The translations under genes were made by a program, and so were the position numbers. Below, piece after piece: positions 1 to 13,102 of a stretch of 64,000 bases of DNA (the stretch's first letter is position 1; each line of letters opens with the position of its first letter). The notes under the pieces were generated by a model. It was not told the DNA's origin. It saw only the letters and a program-made list of their open reading frames with translations, and made no database searches. The DNA is from Lamellibrachia satsuma (lineage: Eukaryota > Annelida > Polychaeta > Sabellida > Siboglinidae). The stretch covers positions 11,940,782 to 12,004,781 of the forward strand of contig BSQZ01000013.1 of assembly GCA_033239005.1 (NCBI GenBank). The letters run 5' to 3'.

Positions 1-1900
1 AAAATGCACAGTTATGCTGTGAAGTGAACTCACAAACCCTGAGAGTTTCAGCTCTCTGTATTTAATAACAGTTAAGTAATAAACGTTTAGAGTATACCCT
101 TGCCTTAAGGTGGGGGCGAAGCACTCTCGAACAACCATAGCCCAAACATAATAACATACCATTTACAGTATATATCACCCTTATATGATGGGCGCAACGC
201 CACGGTAATTTTGTAATATCCTTTTTAACTTTGCCATTATCTTCGCTGGACGGCGACATATTGCACTGCGGGGGGCTCAGCGGCAGAGTGGTTTGAGTAC
301 GACCTCCTGGCACCGCGTTCACACAATAAAAACCTCTCGGAAAAACGGCCGAAACGCATGGAAAATCGAATAAAAAGAAAACTGGTGTGCACTGGATGGC
401 TCCTGGATATATCAACTACTACTACAAATGCAAGGAAAAAACTTTTGATCGACTTCCGAGGAAGAATTTGCAGCGGAAAAGGTGGTTGCAAATGTGGAAA
501 TTGCCGTGTCCGCCAGCCGCAGGCTCTGCAAGTGACCACTTTTCCGATGCAGATTACAAGACAAAAGACTATGTGATGAGCATGGACAGACGGTGAGCAT
601 CAATATGTCATTCTTGGTCAAAGACACCGTTCCATCTGAGATCTTTTTTTTCGCATATGACCATGCATCTACAGACTATTCTGCGACAAGGAAACGTCAG
701 ATATCAGAGGGCAGAGCGATGCGTAGGAAGCGACGAGCCGAAACCAGGTTAGTAAATTGGATTACCGTTACCATTGTGACTTATCACTACGATTACAATA
801 TAGTTCCACCCCAATAAGCACAGCTGTGCTTCAACGTCAGCATATATATGACCCACAGTAAATCGAAATGTATGAATACAATAAAGTGCGAGTAAGTGTT
901 AATAGTTTGATATAATTACGAGTGTTTTCCAATCCGCCGATTTATTTTCGACGTGATCAGACGTACCGTACCGTCAATACGTGGCCGTACTCAAAACAAT
1001 AACAATAACTCAGTAAGTGCTACAAGATATACTGCAACCTTATAACATGGGCCATAGCGTATGTACTAGGCAAAATTATTCAAGAAAATAATTTGATATT
1101 ATTTATTGACAGTCATAATAAGTCTCATACTCCTGTGTTCTAAATGCCTAGAGATCAAGCAGCAAGCGTAAAGCTAAGCATGGGGGGTTAGATGCATGGG
1201 AGAAACACGACCAAAAGACAGTATAGACTATAGTGCAACAGAAGCCTACTGTTTCGGTTTACATTTCAAATTCTTTATGGAAATATTTAAAATATACAAA
1301 TACTTTCATTGTGATTAAGTGCAAATGCAGTTACAAAAACCTTTTAATAATTTTTTTAATATTTAAGTAAAATGCATTTCACCCATGCAATGTCTAGCTG
1401 GAAAGGAAACTAACTAAGGCATCGTCATCTACCCAGTTGAACACTGTCAGATTACATGTCTGCTTTCTATAATGACACTTTACAATTTATGTCTGAATTC
1501 TTGTGACTTGACAATAAGGTAAAATTATATAAAATTAATTTGCTTTATTGATCATTAAACCCCACATGTAATAACCGGAAGTTCATAGGGATGTATTAAT
1601 TACATTTTATTCTAAGTCGACTGATAAACTGTAATGAATATCGTGGGGGGAGGGGGCAACTATCGGCAACCCACAATAGTATTAGTACAAGCTATACATA
1701 TGAAGGAAGTATATCAGGCATGGGGTCAATTCTGTTTTGTCAATTCCAAAAAATCAGTTCTAATTCCGCCTTGCAAAAAATCAATTCCAACTGTTAAAAT
1801 CCTAGGCTAAAGAAAAATTCAAATCCAATTCTTTTTACCCAGTTTTATTTGTCTCGTATGCACAATCATATTTAATTAGATATGATTAAAAATTATTGTT
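1..1900. other. Intergenic, no supported gene
   Basis: Only short overlapping reading frames are present on both strands, and none resembles a family I know. A frame at about 358-576 (+) has a short Cys-rich stretch but no recognisable domain. An AATTCC-rich patch at 1722-1830 resembles another at 5390-5530, so the two may belong to one dispersed repeat family. Confidence 0.5.
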
Positions 1901-1907
1901 CGTTAAA

Positions 1908-2082
<175 letters not shown>

Positions 2083-2245
2083 CAGGTTTGCCATAAAAAA
2101 TCTTTAAAATGGCATCCAGCCATTTCATATGTACTTTCTGCTGCGACACCTCTCCTGGATTTTTGCTAACAAAACCAGACATTTTGGACAGCCCTGGACA
2201 GTTGGGTTGTTAATCTGAGTTTTGAACAGTTTCCCCTGTTTATAT

Positions 2246-3345
2246 CGGGTCCAGGTCATTTGCCCCCCTCCCGGACATTTGCCCCTTTGTCACTTGCCCC
2301 TAGGACACTTGTCCCCCCATACATTAGCCCCTTGCCTTATTAAAAATCTGGACATTTGTCCCCTGTCCGTATCTTCTGGATTATTTGTAAGTTTTTTTTT
2401 AAGAAATGTTTTTTTAACTTATTTTTTTATTTCTGAACATGAATTCAAGATATATATTACCCTAATTGCAATTAATGTTCTTTGTGCCAGATCAGCCAGG
2501 TAAATTACTTTATGTAGTTGGAGATGATCCTGTAATCAAAGGATTATCTTTATTGCAATTGTGGAAGAAGCTAGTGACATTAGGACCTGGACATGTTATG
2601 ACAATTTAGGATATTTGAAAGAAGCCATCTCAAAAAGGTTTCTTTTGAATTGCATTTACCATGGAGTGTTGGAGTGACTCCATTTTCCTATAAAACTGGA
2701 TGCACAAGCCAGAGTTGTCAGAATTCACTTATAACTTCACCATGGAAATTACTACTAGCATCTGAGGAGTTCAGAAGCTATGTTTTGAGTGTTATTCCTA
2801 CACCAAGAAGGGGGACCAACAAGGTTACTCTTCAATGGAAGTGAAGCCAGCATCGATCCTGATCATGCAAGGGTGCTGTGGTCACTGATCTGATTTCCAG
2901 ATCCAGAATGTGATCAACAAGACTGCCTGCAACCATGATGGTGACACGGCACAGACTGAAGCTGCCAAGGTCCTTGAGGACCTGAAAACTAAGGCAGCTA
3001 ATACCAGGGGCACTCCAAACCAGCTGATCTCTGACTCGTTACTGTCCACCACTGTTCATGGAAGCATCACCCCAAGAACCCATCTTCCACCACTGATCTG
3101 ACTATCAATGATACATGGAAGACAACTGGTGACAAGATCATCTCATACACATTCCCGGGGATAGGCCATTGCATTAGGTTAAAGTGACTTCGACTTGTCA
3201 TTGAATGTTATGTTATTGTAGTAATAATGATAAAACTGCAAACTGATTTTCACTTGTCAACTATCATAGAAAAAAGGGGTAGATGTCCGGGGGGAGCAAA
3301 TATACTAGGAGGCAGATGTCCGGGGGGAGGGCATGTGACCGCAAC
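2246..3345 (+). mobile_element. MULE-like DNA transposon remnant with FLYWCH-type coding piece
   Basis: The two ends carry related sequence in opposite orientation: GGTCATTTGCCCCCCTCC near 2256, and near 3305-3333 a diverged reverse complement. This suggests degenerate terminal inverted repeats. Inside, a frame at about 2910-3101 encodes a stretch (HDGD near its start, then KTKAANT) like the linker that follows a FLYWCH zinc finger in Mutator-like transposases and their host derivatives. No complete transposase survives. The family call is by resemblance only; the inverted ends are directly visible. Confidence 0.4.
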
Positions 3346-3870
3346 CCATTTATATCGCTATCAGTTGTGGTATCATTGATATTTCATCAAATTTACTGGA
3401 AAGTTTGAGTCTTTAACATCCTAATCTCCAACATGTATTCTCCATGGGGACATTTTTAATTACTACAAAGGGCAAACCTTACAGCCACATGTAACAGCAT
3501 TGTACAGGTGACCAGTGACCTGTTTAGTATGGGAAACTTGTGGGCTGAACATTAGGCTTGGATAAACAAGGGGCTGCATTCAAGTGGGGCAGGCTTCCTC
3601 TCTCACACAAAGGGAATGAGCAGGCAGGTGCCCTTAATTGGCAATCTCTGTAAACAAACCTTGTACACTGAGAAAGAAAAAGAGGCCTGAATGGTCTGAT
3701 TTTGGTTTTACTGTCTGTTACAGTAACTTAGTATTTCTTTTTGATGCAAATGCTTGATTATATTGTTCTTGGTCACAATGTTTCAATAACAGAGTAGACA
3801 GTGTCTATGCTGTAATGTTGACAACTTCCTGGCTGTTACCAAATTCAGGGTGACATGCTAATAGCAAACA

Positions 3871-5340
3871 AATATGAATGAATGAATGAATGGATTTATT
3901 CAACAAAAACACATTTGCATAATTCATAAAGTACATAACACTAATTGAATTTGTCGAAAAAGGGTAAAAAGAAGTGTAATACTTATAATGTTTACCCTTT
4001 TAGTAATTTAACATATCTAGAATAAAATACTTGATTGAACGTATAACTACTGTATTCATTAGAGTGCCATTATTGTCAATATTCAAAGTGCAACAACACA
4101 ATTTACATGTATATTCATAGCAGGACAAAAGAAAATATTGGAACATGAATTGAAAACCTTAATAACAAACTAAAATAACAATCTACAATACTTCTAACAT
4201 TTTTACGTTCTACTGATCATTAATTTAGTTTACACTAAGATGATAAACACAATAACTGAAGTTACTAATTTTCTACAAGAAATGGTTAAGAACTTGGCAC
4301 ATAACTATTCAATACTTTGTCTGTATTATACTTCTTGAACTGATGAACGCTTCTACAACTAATCAATGAACTATCAAGGGCATTCCACAGTTTTACTCCT
4401 TTAACAGATATACACATGCTTTTCAAACTGGTACGTGCATATTTTTGTATAAAATTACATTCCTGTCGGGTTAAATAAACTGATTCATATATGCTAAAAA
4501 ACTGCTGTACATTCAGTGGTAATAAGTTGTGAAATGCATTAAACATGATAATTGCAGTTTTTAATTCCACTATATCTGGCACTTTAAGAATGTGCAGATT
4601 ATAAAATAGCATATTTGTATGGTCCAGTCTCTTGGCACCACAAAGTAACCTTATAGCCCTTTTCTGTAATATAACTAAACATTGAACATTGTTGCATATG
4701 TGTTGCCCCATACTTCAGCACAATACATAATATACAGCAAGAAAAGAGAGTAGTACAAAATATGCATACACATCCGTCAATCAGGAAGCTCGCTCTGTAC
4801 GTATCAGCACAGCTCTTTGAAAGTTTTGATTTTACTAAACAAATATGATTTTTCCAGTTTAATTTATCATCCATCATAACACCCAAAAATTTATTGACAT
4901 TTACTCTATTTATTGTTTCTTTATTTATTTTAACAGAAATATCAACAGTCAATTGCATTTCCCAAAAACACATAATTAGTTTCAGTTACATTAAGAGACA
5001 ATTGATTTACAGAAAACTACACCTGGAGTTGATCCAATCCAGTGTTTATCATTCGAACAAGTTCATTTAAGTCACTATGACAACATAATAAATTTGTATC
5101 ATCAGCAAATAGAATAAATTTAAACACTTTTGATACTTTACAAATGTCATTGATGTACATAATAAACAATTTTGGACCTAAAATAGAGCCCTGAGGAACA
5201 CCACAAGATACATTTAGTATTTCGGAGTCACAATTATTAAAATTAACAAATTGTTGTCTATTTTCTAAATAACTCAGTATCCATTTATGTGCAACACCAC
5301 GCACACCATAGAAATGTAATTTTTTAGCCAATATATCATG
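3871..5340 (-). mobile_element. 5'-truncated CR1/L2-like LINE
   Basis: Three minus-strand frames together make the distal half of a non-LTR reverse transcriptase. The piece at 5017-5331 has the GVPQGSILGPKLF and FADDT motifs of the RT palm. The pieces at 4599-4973 and 4286-4711 carry the downstream LGV..D..L and C-terminal WNALDSSL-type segments. Frame breaks between them show it is dead. The 3' end near 3871 finishes in an (ATTC)n tail on the minus strand, as is usual for L2/CR1 clades. The 5' part is missing, which is the typical truncation. Confidence 0.85.
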
Positions 5341-5389
5341 ATTTTAAAAGTAATATAAGTAAATATAAGGGTAAATATTAACAGTATCA

Positions 5390-5530
5390 AGTCAATAATT
5401 CCAACAAAATCAATTCCAATTCCCCAAAAAAAAATTTTTTTTTTAATTCCAATTCCCCAAAATTTTTTTAAGTCAATTCCAATTCCAGAACTGGAATTGA
5501 GGGTCAGTTCCAATTCAGGAATGATTGGAA
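5390..5530. repeat. AATTCC-rich degenerate repeat
   Basis: Multiple copies of CAATTCCAATTCC-like words lie next to the LINE 5' end, with a similar patch at 1722-1830. It may be the terminus of a dispersed repeat. No coding content. Confidence 0.5.
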
Positions 5531-5538
5531 GACTTTGA

Positions 5539-6771
5539 TTGGAAGACTTTGACTGCCTAGTGTTGGACTATAAGAAAAGTACAATGTATGATGGCGTAAC
5601 CGTGGGGGACATATACGAGATGACAACACTGGGAGGTTATGTCCGCTGTTACATATCCTCTGTCAAGAAGGAGACAACAGCAGACGAGAGCGAGAGTTTG
5701 CGAGACATAATGGGAGTACCTTTCCGCGAAAAGAACATCTCAAACAGGAATGTGGCCTCATTACAAAATTCAACAATTGCAACAGCAAGCACACAACTAC
5801 CATGTGTAACAGTTACGTCTGATTCTGCGGAACAAAACCCATGTGGAAGTTCTTCATAAGACGACATTACACATTACCAAATCGACGAAGACGTTTTGTT
5901 CACATCAGTGGTCGACAATGAGATGTTCTTTGACCAAGCCTTGGTTAATGGTCCAGATTTTTTTAATATGCATAGCCGCTACAACCCACTAGATGCAACT
6001 GATACATACGAAGAGGAGATGGAAACACCACGCCCTTCCACCTCCAGCGCGGGACTACACACTTCACCTTATACACCAACACCACCAACGGATAACGACA
6101 CACATATAAATATACACCGATCAAACATACAGCGAGTAATGATATGTTTATGGATCCATATATACTAGATGCCCCGATCAAGGTGCGATTTGTTGGTGAA
6201 GCCATGACAATCGCTGATGGTTTTTCTCGGGATGCGTACTCAACATTCTGGAAATAATTCTCACTAACGTCTGCATGCGGTGAAGACGAGAAAATGGTAC
6301 CTGCTTTATTTCCCAGATTATGGCAGAGACGAGTGGGAGGCTGTTGGCCGAATCTTGCTGAATGGGTATCTCGGCAACGGCGTTTACCCACTACAAATTT
6401 CATATGCCTTCTCGGTGGCAGTCATCCATGGCGAACATGAAATGACACCATACATCATGTCTGAGTCACTTGGCATGAAAAGCATCGTTCTTTGTTCTGG
6501 AAAACAGATTGTCTTAAACAGTAAGAAAGTTATTTTTCTACTGACGGAAAACTGCTTGATAAGTCAAGTTATTTTGCAATTTCTGTCAAATATTACAATG
6601 ACCAAATTACAACACTTTGATATGTATTGCCTGTATAAACTTGATGTCATCATTCCAAGTGTCACAATCAAAACTGAGTTACCAAATGTAGACAACATGA
6701 CTACATCAGTGGCCGACACGGAGCCATTCGATGACACAACAAATGACGTACCAGCAGTAAAGACGTCATGA
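5539..6771 (+). pseudogene. Decayed HECT-like coding remnant
   Basis: Separate + frames at 5539-5859, 5896-6168 and 6280-6771 read as one broken gene. Around 6178-6257 the translation contains KVRFVGEAMTIADGFSRDAY, and around 6316-6440 WEAVGRILLNGYLGNGVYPL. Both resemble the start of the HECT-like domain in invertebrate transposon-associated E3-ligase-like proteins. Stops and frame changes separate the pieces, and no catalytic Cys region was found. The first frame (106 aa) is acidic and Ser-rich with no domain I recognise. The HECT assignment is by resemblance and is tentative. Unrecognised introns could explain some of the breaks. Confidence 0.35.
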
Positions 6772-6856
6772 CAGGACGGCGTCGGTGTCACCTGGGATAA
6801 ACCACCCAAGAATGAGAACATCGACAGTAAGTTCTTGGCTCATGCTGATTATAGCA

Positions 6857-7463
6857 CTCACAGCCCAGTCAGTTTTTACACAGACATTACAGCTTACTTG
6901 AAGTGTAGAGTGATTGTTGTACTAACAGCCCAGACTTTCTTTACACAGACATTACAGCTTACTTGAAGTGTAGAGTGATTGTTGTACTCACAACCCAGTC
7001 AGTCTTTACACAGACATTACAGCCTACTTGAAGTGTAGAGTGATTGTTGTACTCACAGCCCAGACTTTCTTTACACAGACATTACAGCTTACTTGAAGTG
7101 TAGAGTGATTGTTGTACTCACAGCTCAGTCAGTCTTTACACAGACATTACAGCTTACTTGAAGTGTAGAGTGATTGTTGTACTCACAGCCCAGTCAGTCT
7201 TTATACATACATTACGGCTTACTTGAAGTGTAGCGTGATTGTTGTACTCACAGCCCAGTCAGTCTTTACACAGACATTACAGCTTACTTGAAGTGTAGAG
7301 TTATTGTTGTACTCACAGCCCAGTCAATCTTTACACAGACATTACAGCTTACTTGAAGTGTAGAGTTATTGTTGTACTCACAGCCCAGTCAGTCTTTACA
7401 CAGACATTACAGTTTACTTGAAGTGTAGAGTGATTGTTGTACTCACAGCCCAGTCAGTCTTTT
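6857..7463. repeat. 65-bp tandem repeat array (~9 copies)
   Basis: A unit of about 65 bp containing TCTTTACACAGACATTACAG and TTGAAGTGTAGAGTGATTG is repeated about nine times with few substitutions. Each unit contains a 3'-splice-site-like TTTACACAG. This fits the pattern of splice-site-containing minisatellites elsewhere in the window. Confidence 0.92.
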
Positions 7464-8096
7464 ATATCCCGTGCAGCCAATGGAGAAGTTTTTGCATTCC
7501 ATGTACTATTTAAGCCATATAGTGTAAATGGCACAATTTTCATGATAATATAGGTGACCGAACGTTAATGTTTAGTTATGGTTTAATGGTAGTTCATGAT
7601 ATGTAATGACACAGCTGGTCCTGGGTACCACAATTAATAATTACAGATGCGGCCACAAGTGGCAGTCAGGCAGCGACATCGGTGGCGCCATCTAGCCAGC
7701 AGGGGGCTCCTGTAATTGCTTCTACACCACACCTTCAACAATTGGTCAAGGGGCTTGCTTGGTTGCTCCCCGTTGATGGCATGCTGGAAGCGGCCATAAA
7801 TCTACACGTATCAGTACTGTCGCTTATATGTTGTAGGTGCATTGTGTGACATTGTCGCCGATACTCTTGACAGTGGCAGACATGATAGTTTTATTATTGT
7901 GAATGTTGCAGGTACATTGAGTTGGGATGTAACTGAGACTATGTCTGCGGCAGGGTCTATAGCTATCATCTTAAATTATTGTAACTGTTTCTGGTACATT
8001 GAGTCGACAACTTAAACTGGTGTCAGTATGTAGCGGTATTACGGTGGATGCAATTTAAGCACAGTAGTAAGCCGGGTCCGCAATCATTACAAGTAA
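7464..8096. other. Possible orphan exon of a mobile element
   Basis: After ATTACAG at 7643-7649, a + frame is open through about 7835 and encodes an Ala/Ser/Gln-rich segment followed by a hydrophobic one (LAWLLPVDGML). It may belong with the tyrosine-recombinase fragment downstream, but I cannot assign it to a family. It also contains CCAGCAGGGGGC, a CTCF-like core. Nothing else is recognisable. Confidence 0.25.
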
Positions 8097-8405
8097 ATGG
8101 CCAGTGTATTGTGGGCACATCCATTTATATTGCCATATTACAGAGTATTTTTCCCAGTTAGGGGTTCTAGGCAGGCTATATTATTTGCATATGCAGACGG
8201 CACTCCACTGTTGCGGAGGGAGTTTGATGCTATATTAAAGCGCCTGCTGGAATTCTGTGGGTTGAGTAGTACAGTTTTTAAGGGTCATAGTTTCAGGATT
8301 GCAGCAGCCACGTCAGCAGCTCTTAGGGGTGAGTCAGACGCGCAAATTAGAGCAGCGGGTAGATGGGCTTCAGATGCTTTCCGCAGATACATTCGTATAT
8401 CGTAA
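8097..8405 (+). pseudogene. Tyrosine-recombinase C-terminal fragment (DIRS/Crypton-like)
   Basis: About 100 residues match the end of a tyrosine recombinase. GHSFRIAAAT carries the H-x-x-R box, and GRWASDAFRRYIR is the usual GRW-S-A-x-x-Y(I)R end. The expected catalytic Tyr is the Tyr in RRYIR. The N-terminal Arg box and the rest of any element (reverse transcriptase or core-binding domain) are not seen nearby, so this is a fragment. DIRS-type retroelements and Cryptons both use such enzymes, and the fragment alone does not decide between them. Confidence 0.7.
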
Positions 8406-9115
8406 GATGCTGCACACAGGTCAGGCTGTACCTGTTATCAATGTGGGCAGGGGTGGACTATAGAGATAGTACCTAGATTCGGTCAGTGGCGGAACCAAAG
8501 CATTTACTTCGTCATCTGTGTCGATCTATGTTAACTATCATTGTATGTTGCATGTTCGTTGTGTGACTGTGTAGTCAAGACTCTGCCAGTAGCATAGTCG
8601 GCAGCTATCATCGGGTTTATTGTTTATACATTGTTTATACATTGCAGATCCACAGTTCGAATGTGGTTGATACTCTGACAGCGGCGGAGTGTTGGCTAGG
8701 TTTGAACGGTGGGCAAAGCGGGGGAGGGGGTGTAGTCGAGACCCTAACAGTGGCGGGGTCAACAGCTGCATCTACCTGCTTTGCAAGCGGAAGGGAATGG
8801 AGGATAGCTGCCAGTGTTTATAATAATGGTGGGGGTCGGTCACAAAGGGTGACCTAGTGGCGGAGTGACCAACCGATACCATGTGAATTGCATATAAGTC
8901 AGCAGTGGTACAGATAGTACTGGTAGTGGGTAGCTGATAGGCATGATTTACTAATTTTGTGTCAACACTTATGGGGCCGGCATGCTTGCTGAGATTATTT
9001 GATGTATCTTATTTTGATGGTGTATGCTTGCCTAATTTCCTGATCCTTAATTAATAAATCTAAATGTCATTCTTTGGCCTATTTCAATCTACGCTGGACT
9101 TGTGTTGTTATTTTG

Positions 9116-9118
<3 letters not shown>
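8406..9118. other. No supported gene
   Basis: Short G-rich frames such as the one at about 8642-8857 are low complexity and unrecognised. Direct words like CAGTGGCGG recur (8484, 8750, 8850), suggesting a decayed repeat. Confidence 0.5.

Positions 9119-9168
<50 letters not shown>
9118..9168. repeat. (TA)n microsatellite
   Basis: About 25 TA units. Immediately downstream is a short open frame (9167-9376, +) encoding a hydrophilic acidic peptide with no recognisable domain. Confidence 0.95.
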
Positions 9169-9171
<3 letters not shown>

Positions 9172-9504
9172 AGAGGAAGGGGAGACCCCGAGAAGTGACT
9201 TAGTGTCCATCTGGATACCAGAAAAAGAAGGACAACCAACACAGACCGCGCCAGACGTTGTTATCTACAAGACAGAACCGCCTCACGAAGAAGATGTGGA
9301 GGAGGTCGCACATTTTGTGACGTTCCCTTCCACCGTACCCACGACACGTGGCTTCTGGCCGCCTGTTGACAGTTGATTTGTTTTATTATTTATTTATTTA
9401 TTACATAGTATATAAGTTATCATCATTATCTGGAAGGAATTGGTTCCGATGAAGACTGATAAGAATTAATGCAGATATAGACGACCATGGTGTTAAAAAA
9501 ATCC

Positions 9505-9664
<160 letters not shown>

Positions 9665-9718
9665 CTCATGTTGATTACTGGAAATACCATCAATGAGATT
9701 TCAGTTTACGACATTTGA

Positions 9719-9832
9719 CCTATGAGGACAACTTGCTTTACCAGGACAACTTGGCCTATCAGGACAACTTGCTCTGTCAGAATAAGTTGCCCTATCAGGA
9801 AAAGCTGCCGTATCAGGACAACTTGCCCTCAA
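9719..9832 (+). repeat. 21-bp minisatellite with an open heptad frame
   Basis: Five to six copies of a unit like TATCAGGACAACTTGCCC plus three bases. On + it reads as a YQDNLPx heptad. The frame is short, ends in a stop at about 9837, and has no clear upstream exon, so coding status is doubtful. Confidence 0.7.
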
Positions 9833-10446
9833 ACGCCTAACCTTCAAGCGTATGACGACAGACACGGTGTGGTGTGCCCGGCATGTAGTTTGAAGATCCG
9901 CAAACCAAGGATTTGATCAAGTGCCACGAATGAAACGAATGGTGCACGAAAGTATCTCTAACTGCAAAGGACATAAAGAGTTGTTAATAAACATTAATTT
10001 AGAATTACTTGTTTCCTTTCTGCAAAAAACATATGAAAGTGTTGCAGGAGACGGGGTCATTAAAGTTTCACATAGGCACTATCTTCAACAGCATAATTTT
10101 ATCATCTCTATTTAATAACTGATAAACGACTGCATGAAGTATGATAAAACAGAGATAACCGTGCGCGGAGTATGTTCAACTACGTCTGACTGCGTTGCGT
10201 TGTCGATGACACTTTCACACTAACGTTAAGACTGTAAACATAATATTGCTGCCTGCTCGAGCACAAACACCTGAAGCCAGCTGCATGCCAAGCCAAGTAC
10301 CAAGCTCACGGTTCAAAGGTTAAAAAATAACCTCAGTCAGTATTAAGATCCCGTTGTAGGAGGCGTGAAGAGCCTCCCGCATGCAAACAAGGATCTTGAA
10401 TACGCGAGCTCTAGACATTCTCCTGCTGGAGCCTTCGCACTGGTCG

Positions 10447-11275
10447 AACTGGCCTGTTCACTCGACCCACGATATCGACACGAACTAGCCCACGGTGATG
10501 ACCCGAACTGACCCACGTTGATGATTATGACACGAATTGACCCACTATTACGATGACACGAACTGGCCCATTATGATGAAACGAACTGGCCAACGATGAC
10601 ACGAACTGGCCTACGATGACAAACGAACTGGCCCACGATGACAACACGAACTGGCCCACAATAACGACACGAACTAGCCAACGATCATGATGACACGAAC
10701 TGGCACACGATGACGACACGAACTAACCAACGATTATGATGACACGTACTGGCCCATGATGGTGACACGAAATGGTACATGATGACGACACGAACTTGAT
10801 CCACGATGACGACACGAACCTGACCCATGATGAGTACACGAACTTGACCCACGATGATTACACGAACTTGACCCATGATATCGACACACGATAACGACGA
10901 GAACTGGACCATGATAACGACACGAACTTAACCCACGATGATGACACGAACTGGTCCATGATGACGACACGTACTGACCCACGATGATAATGGCATGAAC
11001 TGACACACGATGATGACGCGAACTGATCAATAATGACGGCACGAACTTGCCCACGATGGCGACACGAACTGATCCACGATGACTACACGAATTGCCCCAC
11101 GATAACGATACGAACTTGACCCATGATGACCCCACGAACTTAACCCATGGTGATGACACGAACTGGCCCATGATGACGACACGAACTTGATCCATGATGA
11201 CGACACGAGCTTAACACATGATTATGACACGAACCTGACCCATAATGACGACACGAACTTGACCCATAACAGATA
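10447..11275. repeat. Degenerate ~27-bp tandem repeat array
   Basis: About 30 degenerate copies of a unit like GACACGAACTTGACCCACGA plus GATG words. Long minus frames through it encode VRVVIVGQ-type repeats and are artefacts of the array. Confidence 0.93.
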
Positions 11276-12115
11276 ACCAAATTTAATATCGCTGCATCAT
11301 CTTATTATGCGATCAGCATTCAACCACTGTAAGCAAACATATTTATACATACATGTAGAACAGTTTGACATATATTTACCCATCTCGAGCAAGCTTTGTA
11401 AAATGCAGCTTTCATGAATCATAGCAATCGTCCGATGTAATCACTTAAAATAGGTGAACTTTAATCACTTAAAATTATCGGACGGAAACAACTCGAGGCT
11501 GTCACATTTCGTGAATTTGTTTTGGCGTTATTGTCTACCGTGAATACTGGAACATGAATAGGTGTTTTTGCATGCCGCAAACTGTAAAATAAAGCTTCTG
11601 TTCCTGAATATGAGTGAACACGTAAAGGTGATAAGATATAACGACATAACCCTAACGACGGTGAATGTATGCTACGCACGCAAAAGAGTGACATTTGAAA
11701 TACATGTGCGTGCGTGCGTGCCTGCGTGCGTGCGTGCGTATGCCATAAAGTTGTGCGTGAGAGATAGTCTGACTGTGTGCGCGCGTGAGGGTGTGGTCGG
11801 AGTGTAAGCGGAGGCGGTGTAATCGAGAACTCGGCCTCGAATGACGTAATCAGTATCTACCCACACACTTTAGATCGGTCCAGTTAGGCTTGTTTGAGTT
11901 TGTCAAGCGCTGTCCATTTGCTCAGTGAAATCACACGTGCGTGTTTTCGGGCACTGTAACCTTCACCAGTCTCAATTACCGCCAGTGAATTTGTTCGGTG
12001 TTTTCTTACTTAATCGTGGTTGTCTTAGTTTTAGTTAACTTAAAGTAAATCCACAATATACCTCACTTGTCTGCCACGTCCATCTCGATTAAGCTGACCT
12101 CGTGCTTTGACCAAC
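11276..12115. other. No supported gene
   Basis: A short GTGC-rich run lies at 11705-11750. The remaining frames are short and unrecognised. Confidence 0.5.
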
Positions 12116-12175
12116 GGTCACCAGGATCAGGTAACTGTGGCCATTACTGGCCACAGTTACCTGATCCTGGTGACC
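12116..12175. repeat. Perfect palindrome, 28-bp arms, 4-nt loop
   Basis: GGTCACCAGGATCAGGTAAC begins an arm at 12116-12143 that is exactly complementary to 12148-12175, with the loop TTAC. A transcript would fold into a perfect hairpin, and the DNA could extrude a cruciform. Confidence 0.95.
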
Positions 12176-12388
12176 AGCTAGTCCCTAAGTATGTTTTGTG
12201 TTTTCTGTTTCCAAGGGCGTGCGCAAGGGGAGGGACACGTAGGCACTTATCTGTATTTTGATTTAGCTCTTATGGCAAAGTAATTGTTTACCAGTCGCGT
12301 TAAATATAGTGACTAGTATATTTGTTGCCTAATTATATACAGTTATATTATTACCAGTAGCAGACATTTTAGTAAATAAAAAGAGTCG

Positions 12389-12528
12389 ATATCCATGTGA
12401 TGCGAAAGCTTTGCTATCACAATAAGAAAGTTTGGAAATGCACAAGTAAATATATATGGACCACAGAAACACTGTCTCCAATGAGATTCATAAAGCCAAA
12501 ATCCAGCACTACCAATATCTACTGCATT
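12389..12528 (+). repeat. Copy 1 of a ~140-bp direct repeat (LINE-derived)
   Basis: Nearly identical to 13103-13241, with under ten differences. It contains ATGCGAAAGCTTTG and ACCACAGAAACACTGTCTCC. The second copy runs into LINE coding sequence, so both derive from one LINE family. Confidence 0.9.
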
Positions 12529-12537
12529 AGATAAACT

Positions 12538-12890
12538 TACTTGCTTACTTACTTACTTACTTACTTACTTAGGCCCGTTAGCTCGCTCGGAGCATGGACC
12601 ATCCACAAAAGCTCTCCACTGCGTATTGTTCTGTCCTATCGTTGTTAGCGTAGTTATTTAATTCCAGGTTTAGCCAATCTTCATCGGTTCGGTTTCCACG
12701 TCTCGCCGCCAGGTGTTTCTGGGTTGTCCTCTTTTCCCCTTTCCTCGAGGGTTCCATGTTAATGCTTGTCTGGTGATGCTGGTTGAAGGTTTTCGTAGCG
12801 CACTTCGTCTGCCGGTGGAATGTCTGGTGGGATCACTGGTGTTGGTCGGTTCAGCAGTTCTTCTCTTCATGTTATCTCCCTCACAGGTAA
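12538..12890 (-). mobile_element. LINE 3'-end fragment with short tandem tail
   Basis: Minus-strand translation at about 12670-12870 has [19 protein letters not shown], the typical C-terminus of RTE/L1-like endonuclease-type LINEs. The minus-strand 3' end finishes in an (AAGT)n run (12538-12570). It lies between the two 140-bp direct repeats. Confidence 0.75.
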
Positions 12891-13102
12891 GTATGTCGCC
12901 CTTCTTTTTTTAATAGGCATCTCTGTATGTTTGAATTTTTCCTGTTAGCTTTTTTGTTGCATCGTGCAGTTGTTTCATGTTTCCTTGGGCTGCAGAATCA
13001 TCTGCTACATTGGCAAGACTGTCGATGATGATTGGGTGAACTTGCTCTTGCAGTTCTTCGGCGGCTACGCAAGAGCAGTACTCCACGTTGGTACTGTGTT
13101 GA

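Noticed and set aside
10525..11195. Minus frames with VRVVIVGQ-type repeats
   Set aside because: Products of the degenerate ~27-bp tandem array; no start, domain or neighbouring exon.
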